DNA of 64,000 bases from Eublepharis macularius. Lineage: Eukaryota; Chordata; Lepidosauria; Squamata; Eublepharidae. Position 1 is the stretch's first letter. Each line of letters starts with the position of its first letter. Shown here piece after piece: positions 53,601 to 62,195 of this stretch. Both the position numbers and the translations under genes were made by a program. The DNA lies in contig NC_072792.1 of the NCBI RefSeq assembly GCF_028583425.1, forward strand, positions 160,090,676-160,154,675, read 5' to 3'. The notes beneath the pieces were generated by a model. The model was not told the origin of the DNA and searched no databases. It saw only the letters and a program-made list of their open reading frames with translations.

Positions 53601-56600
53601 ACAAAGACCAAGGTTGCAGAGGCAGGCAATGGCAAACCACCTCTGTCAGTCTCTTGCCATGAGAACCCTACCAGGGGTTGTCATAAGTCAACTATGACTT
53701 GAGGGCCGGATTTCTTTTTCATTTTGATACCATTGTTTATAAAAGGTTGTGAGATTTTATAAAAGGTTTTATAACTGGTCTCCAGGCCACAGAGATCAGT
53801 TCACCTGGAGAAAATAGCTACTTTTGGGGGTGGACTCTATGGAATTATGCCATGCCGAGGTCCTTTCCCTCCTCAAACCCCACTTTTTCCAGGTTTCTCC
53901 AGGTTCTCCCCCACCCCCAGATCTCTAGAAATTCCCAACTTGGAGCTGGCAACCCTACATACCCCCCCACACACCTGCCCAAGGTTATTGGATTACAGGG
54001 AGAATGAGGGTCACCCAGGGTGGAAATTGGAAAGACCCACTACTTACACAAAGCTCTCTCATATAAGGGATCCTGCTTTCCCTGTCAGGGTGTTTTTTAT
54101 GGGAAAATAATTCAGATATTGTATACATTGTGGCCTCTCATCTGGCAGGTCTGATTCACTTGTCAATCTTGATCCAAGTCAAATGTGCATATGGAATAGT
54201 CCTTCCTGGACTTTCCTACTTTAGAATGCAGGAAGGAAGCATGTTCTCCCTCTACATAAAATGTTAACAAGCAAGGAGAAGGATTTAAAACTAGCAATCC
54301 CCATCCTGCAGTCTGAAGTGGTACATCTCAGGAAGATTACCATCACATTACTTCTACATTTGTGTAACATGCACCCACAAAGTCACTTTTTGTTGATCTC
54401 AGTTCTCCAGTATTTAAAATGGGAATGGTAGTAACTAACCTCTTCCATGTTTGTGTGGACACATAGGGTGTGGGAGCATAAATATATCTTTTAAGAAAAA
54501 TACATTCTACCAGGGCTTTTTTTCAGGGGGAACGTGGGGAAACGAAGTTCCGGCACCTCTTGAAATGGTCACATGGCTGGTGGCCCCGCCCCCTGATCTC
54601 CAGACAGAGGGGAGTTTAGATTGCCCTCCGCGCACGGAGGGCAATCTAAACTCCCCTCTGTCTGGAGATCAGGGGGCGGGGCCACCAGCCATGTGACCAT
54701 TTTCACTGAGGGCAACCCACTGAGTTCCACCACCTCTTTCCCCAGAAAAAAAGCCCTGCATTCTACTCTACTTTGAGAGGAAATGCCTTACTTTGAATTG
54801 ATCTTAGTGATAGTTTATCTCAATCCACAGAGATGTATAGGGAATTTTAAGACTGCTATAACATTTTGCAACTCCAATAGCAGTGAATATTAAAATGGCT
54901 ATTTCTTTGCAGATTAAATTCCCTCCATGCATATATTACAAAATATTCACCCACAGATGTGTTGTGGATATGTGTGCTAACAGTCCTAAGGACTATGCAA
55001 AGATTGCAACCCAAAAAGGGCAACAAGGAAAGTCTCAGAAAGAAAGCAGGAGGGACTTGAGTGGATGGTACCAAAGAATAGAGAATAATGGCTGGAGACT
55101 TCTTTCTCCCAGGGTAAGAAAATCGTTCAAGTTGCCACTTTTATTATTGTCTTCTACAAAAATGCCAGCACATCCCATTTGTGTAACACAACGTAATATG
55201 CTCACACTTGATTCCATCTGAAGCATTTTATGGCTCCCGTCGCTTCTTATAATATATTCTTAACATCAGTTGCTTTTGTAAACAAAAGTGGCTAACTACG
55301 TAGCATTTGCTGTTCTTATGATGAACCCTCACTTTTCATTGCAACCTTTCCTATTGTGAAAGAACAGGCCCTACACAATTTATATGACGTAGATAATTTT
55401 CAGCCCTTATTAAGGGAAAAACTAGATGATGTTCCGCCCCAAATGTAAAAAAACAGACAACATGATTTTGTCATGCACAGGATTTCATTGCAAATGGCAG
55501 CCAGACTCAGAGCCTGACAATGTGTTGCAGATTTTGTTTACTAAATGTAACTAGAGGAGTGGGGGCTGCTGTTGATGTGGGAGGTAGGAGGGGGTCTCTA
55601 ATGGCTTCTAATTCTGGCCTAAAATGAGCATTTTATAGGGTGCCGAGTAGGGAGAACAAATGCAGGATCACCAGCGTTAATCAAGGGAAGAAAGGGATTA
55701 GCAAATTCTTGGAGAAGTTCTAACATGAAACAGGTTGCGAGCTGATCCAACAATATATTTCAGTTTTGGAAGGCCCTGGACATTATAACTACTGAAGACA
55801 ACAAGAAAGTAAAGAAATTTCATTATAGCAAGGTGCAGAGGAAACAAGAAATGGAAAAAAGAAGGAAAAGGAGAAAAATAGAATGGCTGAAAAAAATGTG
55901 AGTTAGAAGGTCGGCTCATGATAGAGGACTGTCTTGTTTCTATCAATAGAATTTTTCTTTCTATAGTAATAATTTTAATAGCATCCATACAGTTGAGTTG
56001 AGTCATAACATAAGCAAAAGTCTGCAAAGCTCTGTCCAACTGGTCAACTTGGCAAAGCCTGCTATAAATAATAGGTTAAATACTATTGCCGATGTTGTTG
56101 GCAGATTCTGTCTGCCTATTGCGGGCCTGCATAAATTGTGACACAATCCTAAGCAGGTCAGCAGTAAGCCCTGTGTTAGTCAGTGGAGTTTACTCCTAGC
56201 AACGTCTCCTTAGTCCACTGAGCTGCAGGCCAAGTCATGCACGGTAGCCTCCCCTTCCTGCTACTTGCCTGGGATTGTTAAATTGGCAGGCACCAGTGCA
56301 CGGGTGCTTGCTGCCTGTCTAATCCCGGTAGCATCCTGAGAGTTGACGATGCAGGGCCCCCTGTTTCCTCCATCTCTTTGCTAATATTATGCACTGTCAG
56401 ATTGATGAGACACAAAACTGCACGCCTCGGCCAGGATGTTACAGGAAGAGGGTATTTACCCGATTTGCACATCAGAGACATGGTTGGAAGAAAATGATGC
56501 GTTGTGTCTGTCCCAACTAACACTACCTGGTTACATCCCTGCACAGATGGCCAGGTTTGCTGTTATCCTCCATGAATTTTGGCAGACTTTTGGTACAAGT

Positions 56601-59235
56601 GATAGCTTGCATTGATTGTACGCTCTTTATGTTGGTAACTAAAGATTGACTAGACATTCTGATTGCTTACCAGCTACCTAGTTACCTTTCTGAGCTGGCA
56701 AAGATGCTCTCAAACGTGGTGCTGGAAACACCTAAACTGATTGTTCTGGGTGACTACAACATTCATGCTGCATGTTCCTCACCAGGGCTGGCCCAGGATT
56801 GTATAGCTTCTTTGGCTGCCTGGGCCTCCCTCAAATAGTGACCAGCTCCACACATGAAGGTTGCCACACCTTAGACTTAATCCTTTGCCCTGAGCCTTTG
56901 CTTGGATGTATTCTTTTGGGACTGGCAATTCGGCCTGAACCATGGTCAAACCATTGTCTACTGAAGGCATGGGTGACCATGGCCCTGACACTGCAAAGAA
57001 AGGGGAGGCCCATTAAAATGCTCCACCCATGGAGGCTTATGGATTCTTCTGGACATGTTCGGGGGGTGGGCTTAGAATTCCAAACACATACTCTGTTGAG
57101 GCTGCTGTGGTAGCTTGGAATGTGAAGCTCCTTGAAGCCATTGACAAGACTGCTCCTTGTCAATCTCTCCCACCTTTGGGGCAGAAGCCAGCCCTATGGT
57201 TTACCATGGGGCTGAGTGACCTAAAGAGAACTGGAATAGATCTAGCAAGATGCTGGTGGAAAACTTGCACTGAATCTGATAGAGCATGTTATTGAGCCCA
57301 TGAGATGGCAGTGATAGTGGTAAAGAAAGATTATTTCTCTGAAACGATTGCATCAGCTCAGTCATGACCAGGTATCTCAACACCTCCTGGCTCCTAAATC
57401 TGAACTTTTGCTGGCTCAGGAACAGACAATTAACTGTGACACTTGCAAAGTTCTTTGCAGATAAAATAGCATGAATACACTCTGATCTGGATGCCAGCTG
57501 TAATATAGGCGAGGGGGAAGAAATGCTTAACACACCACCTGGTCTGCTTATGAGCCATTTTGACCCAGTTACAGTGATGAATATTTACAGGATCCTAGCA
57601 TCAGTGAAGATCACTACTTGTGCATTGGATCCTTGCCCATCTTGACTGCCAACATCAAGTAAAGATCACATAAAGGAGCTCTTGATGTCTGACATAAACC
57701 AGTTACTAACTCAAGGCACTTTCCCTTGGCCACTCAAAGAAGTGGTCATCTATCCACTACTTAAAAAACCAACCCTAGACAAAAATGATGTGGACAATTA
57801 TTGCCTAGTCTCTAATCTGTCCTTAGTGGCAAAGTGACTGAGAGAAGAGCAGCGGCAGACCAGCTCCAGGTCTTCTCGGATAACACTTGTGCTGTGGACC
57901 CTTTTCAGGCTTTCAGGCCAGGCTTCGGGATGGAGACAGCTCTAGTAGCATTAGTTGATGGTCTCTGTTTGAATATAGTCAAAGGCTGTGCTTCTTTGTT
58001 GCTCCTCCTGGATCTGTCTGCAGCCTTTGATAAAGTAGACTGTGCCAACTTGTTGATGTGTCTGGAGGCAGAAGCAGTTATCAAGGGATATGCTTTTAAC
58101 TGGTTCCTCGTGGAATAGACTCAAAAGGATGCTATTGGAGACCAGCTATCTTTAGTATGGGAATTATCTTGCGGGATTCCACAGGGCAGCCTTATCCCCC
58201 CTCTTATTCAACCTCTATGTAAAGCCTTTAGGAGAAATCATTCGTGGGTATGGATCTGGATGTCATCAGTGAGTGGTTGACACCCAGCTTTATATCTCTC
58301 TATCCAAATTCCCTTGTGATGCAGGTTTTAGAGGTTTTAAGTCTCTGCTTGACCGTAGTAATCAAATGGTGGAAAGTGAAGGAATTGAAACTGAACCCAG
58401 ACAATGATGGAAGTGATGCTGGTTACAAAGGTGGCGAACTGATGCATCACCAGGGGATTTCGATAGTAAGATACAGAGCTGGGTGTCACCTGCAAGTTGA
58501 CAACATCCAATTCCAAAGCTATGAATGGTCCCTTCTAAAGGCTTTACACAGAGGTTGAATAACATTGATCAATATCAAGGGAGAAAGTCAAAACATTTTA
58601 CTCTTGAAAAAATATTTTGAAAAGCGCAAAAAAGCATTTTTTTTAAAAAAAAGATTCTACTGTAATAGACAAAGGTTTGTAAAATGATTTTTTTCTTTAA
58701 AGCTTGCAGTGGAAGTACAAGTTTAAACTGCCCTCTACAGTGAGAACATTTAGCAAGACACACACAAAACGAAAATGCATGTCCTTGTTTCCTAGGTATT
58801 ATGGAGAACACCTAACAGTTAAAACTCTGGACCCAGGAGAAACAGCCTTAATCCAACGAGCAGCAGAAGGGTTAATTGCCAGCCTGGGAAATGAAGGACT
58901 TGATAGTGTGATGGAATGGGAAGTGGATGAAATGTTAAAATGGACAAATGCGCTCAACTATGAAGAGTAACTTTTTTAAAAATCCATCCTTTTATTCTCT
59001 TTTCATATGTTTTCTCTTCATTGTGAAAATTCTGTCCCATTTTCTTTCAGTTTATATTAAAGGCAATGTCTTTTCCTCACATAGTATGTTAAGCCATTCT
59101 GTATAAAACCTTAACACATGTTTTTCTTGTCCTTGTTCCTTTTCACGGAATGTGCTTGTTTGTATGCTGTTGTGTCTAGGTACGTCAAGCAATGGAAAGT
59201 ACTTGGAACGAGCAAGCTTTCGGAAGAATACCAAG
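50535..59235 (+). CDS. MFI: MFI (C11orf65), mitochondrial fission factor interactor; 5' seven coding exons, 3' end off-window
   Basis: join(50535..50636,52177..52269,53364..53417,54913..55113,55764..55897,58796..58966,59180..>59235) gives 270 codons plus one base; human is about 313. The human protein is reported to bind MFF and limit DRP1-driven fission, with testis-biased expression. Visible are an IQ motif (CIIQRSWRRWL, residues about 24-34), a conserved AEFLDAAAGVHIRFRLGG block, IKFPPCIYYKIFTHR, GWYQRIENNGWR, a Lys/Arg-rich helix (KVQRKQEMEKRRKRRKIEWL) and GLDSVMEWEVDEMLKWTN. All junctions are phase-compatible with GT/AG ends. The start at 50535 gives a length like human before the IQ motif. 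The last 40-45 residues were not found before 64000. Its position after POGLUT3 matches human synteny. Confidence 0.92.
50718..50845 (-). repeat. Dispersed repeat ('CCCAACTTGGAGCTGGCAACCC' family)
   Basis: GAGTTGCCAACTCTGAGTTG...GGTTTGGGGGAGGGGAGGGAC, the inverted counterpart of 53775-53957. Confidence 0.55.
50846..52176. other. MFI: MFI intron, nothing recognised
   Basis: No exon or clear repeat family. A T-run near 51061-51070. Confidence 0.35.
52177..52269 (+). CDS. MFI: MFI coding exon 2
   Basis: Acceptor CTTGGGCAG, donor GAG|GTAAGT, 31 codons, phase 0/0. It encodes DIGVFEYYKDLIGFKKCGEP, then SHLMRYIEPKE, matching the human ...IFQHFKSLIDLRRQGEPRQIVKYINPKE segment. Confidence 0.92.
52270..53363. 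other. MFI: MFI intron, nothing recognised
   Basis: Only a C-run at about 53239-53252 stands out. Confidence 0.35.
53364..53417 (+). CDS. MFI: MFI coding exon 3 (54 bp)
   Basis: Acceptor TTGATTGCAG, donor GGG|GTATGT. A small 18-codon exon, AEFLDAAAGVHIRFRLGG, almost identical to human. It is too short to stand out as an ORF. Confidence 0.93.
53503..53715 (+). mobile_element. 5S rRNA-derived SINE, full length
   Basis: 5S head CCTGATCTTGTCAGATCTCA, GAAGCTAAGCAGGGACAGCC and ACTGGATGGGAAACTTCC, then the unrelated body GGCAATGGCAAACCACCTCT and GTCTCTTGCCATGAGAACCC, to TCAACTATGACTTGAGGGC. This is the best-preserved copy in the window. Confidence 0.85.
53775..53957 (+). repeat. Dispersed repeat ('CCCAACTTGGAGCTGGCAACCC' family)
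   Basis: CAGAGATCAGTTCACCTGGA, GGACTCTATGGAATTATGCC, ending ACTTGGAGCTGGCAACCCTA. Confidence 0.6.
54511..54758. mobile_element. Palindromic hAT-type MITE (248 bp) with 8-bp TSD
   Basis: The left end CAGGGCTTTTTTTCAGGGGG and right end CCCCAGAAAAAAAGCCCTG are inverted copies. CATTCTAC is duplicated exactly on both sides (54503-54510 and 54759-54766), the 8-bp target size of hAT elements. The interior is a near-perfect inverted repeat centred in CCGCGCACGG. Sits about 150 bp upstream of MFI exon 54913-55113. Confidence 0.9.
54913..55113 (+). CDS. MFI: MFI coding exon 4
   Basis: Acceptor TTCTTTGCAG, donor AGG|GTAAGA, 67 codons. It encodes IKFPPCIYYKIFTHRCVVDM, CANSPKDYAKIA and SGWYQRIENNGWRLLSPR. 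The central Gln/Lys/Ser-rich stretch is divergent while both ends are strongly conserved. Confidence 0.94.
55764..55897 (+). CDS. MFI: MFI coding exon 5 (basic helix)
   Basis: Acceptor ATATTTCAG, donor AAT|GTGAGT, phase 2 out. It encodes FWKALDIITTEDNKK, then a very basic predicted helix KVQRKQEMEKRRKRRKIEWL. It joins the next exon to restore the conserved MYYG. Confidence 0.92.
55898..56380. other. MFI: MFI intron, nothing coding recognised
   Basis: A short AATCCTAAGCAGG-type repeat at 56150-56215. Otherwise unassigned. Confidence 0.35.
56380..58565 (+). mobile_element. L2-type LINE, decayed, 3' part inverted
   Basis: Plus-strand fragments in several frames: endonuclease-like ETWLEENDALCLSQLTLPGY and LIVLGDYNIHA, then RT pieces FRPGFGMETALVAL and LLLLLDLSAAFDKVDC, then SPLLFNLYVKPLGE and KELKLNPDN. 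From about 58420 to 58565 the same RT segment recurs on the minus strand (LLFNLCVKPLEG, GDTQLCILLSKSPGD). Many stops. Non-functional. Confidence 0.8.
58796..58966 (+). CDS. MFI: MFI coding exon 6
   Basis: Acceptor TGTTTCCTAG, donor AGA|GTAACT. It encodes YYGEHLTVKTLDPGETALIQ, RAAEGLIASLGNEGLDS and VMEWEVDEMLKWTNALNYE. Read unspliced it would hit TAA inside the donor, so splicing at 58966 is needed to continue the protein. Confidence 0.93.
59180..59235 (+). CDS. MFI: MFI coding exon 7 (56 bp), last seen in window
   Basis: Acceptor TGTGTCTAG, donor CAAG|GTATGG. It encodes (E)YVKQWKVLGTSKLSEEYQ(G), matching human EYIASWKEIATSNSS...NFKG in position. The next exon should begin with a residue pattern like FRFNQAQ; none was found up to 64000. 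Confidence 0.85.
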
Positions 59236-60009
59236 GTATGGGACTACAACAGTTGTAAGCAAATCTCTATGCAATTTTCTGTTCCACAAAAGTAAAAATT
59301 TACAATGTCTTTGGGCTACACGGGAAGCAGAAATTTGAAAGAGGCTTTCCGTAGGCAGTATTTGAGGCTCAATTGATACAAAGCTCCAATACTTCTCCAT
59401 TGACACTGGGAAACACAGGATTTGCAGTTCCTAATGCTTGCTCTGGAGATCATTAGTAACCCCCAAACACATGAATGCTTACAGGCAGCAGTGGAAGAGT
59501 GTCTAGTCCTTCTGCCTGAGGCCTCTGTTGCCAGGACGCCTCCTTCCAGTAAGCCTCCCTGCCCCTCCCCAAAAAAAGTTTGAGAAAGGACACGGGAGGC
59601 ACAGGGGTGAGGAAAAACACCCGGTTCTGTTCAGAAAATGCCAGGCTCAGCATGATATGAGATCTAGTATCCTAGATTGGAGTAGGGATGAATGAGTTGG
59701 TTCGGGCCCAATCCAAAGGAAGCCCAAATTACCTTGCATGAAGCAGGCCCATGTTAAATCAAGCTGGTATGTGTGTGGGGGTGGGGTGGGGCTCACTTCT
59801 CACTAGTTGCAGCTTACGGCTTTACACTCATTTTTGCTGCATGGCAATAATATCATAGAGGAATTTTACCATTGCAAAACCCAGTCCTGACCCATCATAT
59901 GAAACAGCTGTCCTTTATAAAAGGAGCAATTTATTGCTTAAAAAGTAGTGTGGAACCATATTTTTTTTAAATATGCATTTCCTATAGTATTAAAATGAGA
60001 TTAACCTAG
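59236..60009. other. MFI: MFI intron, nothing recognised
   Basis: No exon resembling the expected MFI C-terminus and no clear repeat. Confidence 0.4.
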
Positions 60010-60727
60010 GTGGTGCCTGAAGAAGGAATCTCTAACTCTCAAAAGCTTATACGGTGGAAATCTTGTTGGTTTCTAAGGTGCTACTGGACTCAAATCCTGG
60101 GCGGTGTTGTGTGAGTTGTGCAGCTCATTACAGTGGGCCGTAGATCTTTTCTTCCAGCATGACTCAGCTGTTAAAGAATGCCTGAGAACAGGCAGGCAAA
60201 TACATTACCTAATTATTAATGCTGTCGTTAACAATCAAGTAATGCGTTTGAATCTTCTAAGGCATTTTCTAAGCAACCAAAAGAATACATTAGATCATGC
60301 AGTGGGCCATTGTAAACTCTTCGACTGATGGGATTATTTACGGTTTTGCAACCATCTACTTCACTTTGAAAAACCACCTAAGGGAAAATTTACAGGTTTG
60401 TTTAATAACATATCAAAAGGTTTCATTACGAAAAGGATAGGCTCACTTTGGCTATCATGGCTTCAATGCTGTAGAAATGTGTGGCTGCTATGAAAGAATA
60501 CAGCTTACCTTTTGCTAGTCAATTCACATGGTGTTTGGGTCTTATTTTCTTTCTATGGAGATCTAATATAGAAAGGTGGAATGCTGTAAGCCATTTCAGG
60601 GCCCCTTTGAGGAGGAAAGTGAAATATAAATGAACTAAATTAAAAAAATACTAAGCGAATGTTCACCATTGAAAGGTTGTTAGTATGGAAATAGGGAGCT
60701 TTATTCAGAGTAGGAAGAGACCTTATA

Positions 60728-60981
60728 ACAACAACAACAACATTCGATTTATATACCATCCTTCAGGAAAACTTAATGCCCACTCCAAGCGGTTGACAAA
60801 GTATGTTATTATTATCCCCATAACAAAACACCCTATGAGGTGGGTGGGGCTGAGAGAGCTCCTAGAAGCTGTGACTGACCCAAGGTAATCCAGCTGGCTT
60901 CAAGTAGAGGAGTGAGGAATCAAACCCAGCTCTCCAGATTAGAGTCCTGCGCTCTTAACCACTACACTAAACTGGCTCTCT
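60728..60981 (-). mobile_element. tRNA-derived SINE, full length, minus strand
   Basis: Reverse of the 26145-26388 family: (CAA)n tail at 60728-60741, TTCGATTTATATACCATCCT, TGAGAGAGCTCCTAGAAGCT and AACCCAGCTCTCCAGATTAG, to ACTACACTAAACTGGCTCTC. Confidence 0.87.
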
Positions 60982-61026
60982 TGGTCTCATATTCTTTGTC
61001 CCTGCTTCCCTCACCATACATAGATA

Positions 61027-61275
61027 GCCAGTTTGGTGTAGTGGTTAAGAGCATGGGACTCTAATGTGGAGAGCCAGGCTTGATTCCCCACTCCTCCACT
61101 TGAAGCCAGCTGGGTGACCTTGGCTACTCACAGCTCTCTGGAGCTCTCTCAGCCCCACCCACCTCACAGGGCATTTGTTGTGGGGATAATAATGACATAC
61201 TTTGTAAACCACTCTGAGTGGTCATTAAGTTGTCCTGAAGGGCAGTATATAAATCAAATACTACTATTATTATTA
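61027..61275 (+). mobile_element. tRNA-derived SINE, full length
   Basis: GCCAGTTTGGTGTAGTGGTT (A box), GGCTTGATTCCCC (B box), body and ATTATTATTATAG tail. Lies 45 bp from the inverted copy at 60728-60981. Confidence 0.88.
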
Positions 61276-61375
61276 TAGTTTCAGGTGGGTAGCTGTGTCA
61301 GTCTGTAGTAGAAGAGCAAGTTTTGGGTCCAATTGCACCTTAATGACCAACTAGATTTCCATGATATGAACTTCT
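61276..61375 (-). repeat. Dispersed repeat fragment
   Basis: CAGGTGGGTAGCTGTGTCAG, GGTCCAATTGCACCTTAATG and GATATGAACTTCTGCATGTC belong to the family at 11793-12010. Confidence 0.6.
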
Positions 61376-61976
61376 GCATGTCAGAGCTTCCTTTGTCAAA
61401 TACCTCTGACAAACAGATACCTCTATTGGATCTGCTTAACTTTGGCTGTAATCAGAAAGTTGGATCCAAACTACCATGCGTGGAGTGGATCTTTACCTTT
61501 TTTCCTTTTACCATCCTACAAAGGTGTGTCAAAGACCCTCAGGAACCATGTGGGTTTCAGTGAGGAGACAGTTGCAGAAATTGACCAATGAAATGTTTAT
61601 TCTTTTGGGCAAACTGTAACTCTGCAATGGTGGTGGGTGGAGATTGCCTTGAACTTGCTCCATGAGGTGGTGATATTTAAAATAGGTAAGTGCTTGTCCT
61701 GTCTGGTGGGAAGAGGCCTCTTTTGGCTTCCATCTTGCCTGCTGTGCAAAGCACAGGTATCTCAAAGCTGTGCTCTGCCTTCAGGGCTCTCTTTAATTAC
61801 ACTTGTTTACTTACCCCCTACCTCTTCCTAGGGTGGGAAAGAGGTGCAATTTGGTGTTGTCACCTGCTGTTTGCATACTAACTGTTCAGTGATAGGAGAT
61901 TGGAAAGATGTGATGAGAGAGGTATTTATGCTGACCCTGGATGGAAGGAGAGAATTCATGAACTCTGTGTATTTGT

Positions 61977-62195
61977 GTGTGAAGTGCTATCAAGTTGTAG
62001 CAGACTTATGGCAACCCCTACTGTGGTTTTCAAGGCGAGAGATGAACAGAGGTGGTTTGCCATTGCCTGCCTGCATAGCAAACCAACCCCTAGTTGGTGG
62101 TCTCCCATCCAAGTACTAACTAGGGCCAACCCTGCTTAGCTTCCAAGATCTGAAGAGACTAGGCTAGCCTGGGCCATCGAGGCCATGCCAGGTGC
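61977..62195 (-). mobile_element. 5S rRNA-derived SINE, minus strand
   Basis: Reversed body (AAGTGCTATCAAGTTGTAGC, AGGTGGTTTGCCATTGCCTG), then reversed 5S head (GGTCTCCCATCCAAGTACTA, CCCTGCTTAGCTTCCAAGAT, CTAGCCTGGGCCATC). Confidence 0.85.

Noticed and set aside
57834..58118. Small protein-coding gene
   Set aside because: LLLLLDLSAAFDKVDC is the L2 reverse-transcriptase signature, with stops on either side.
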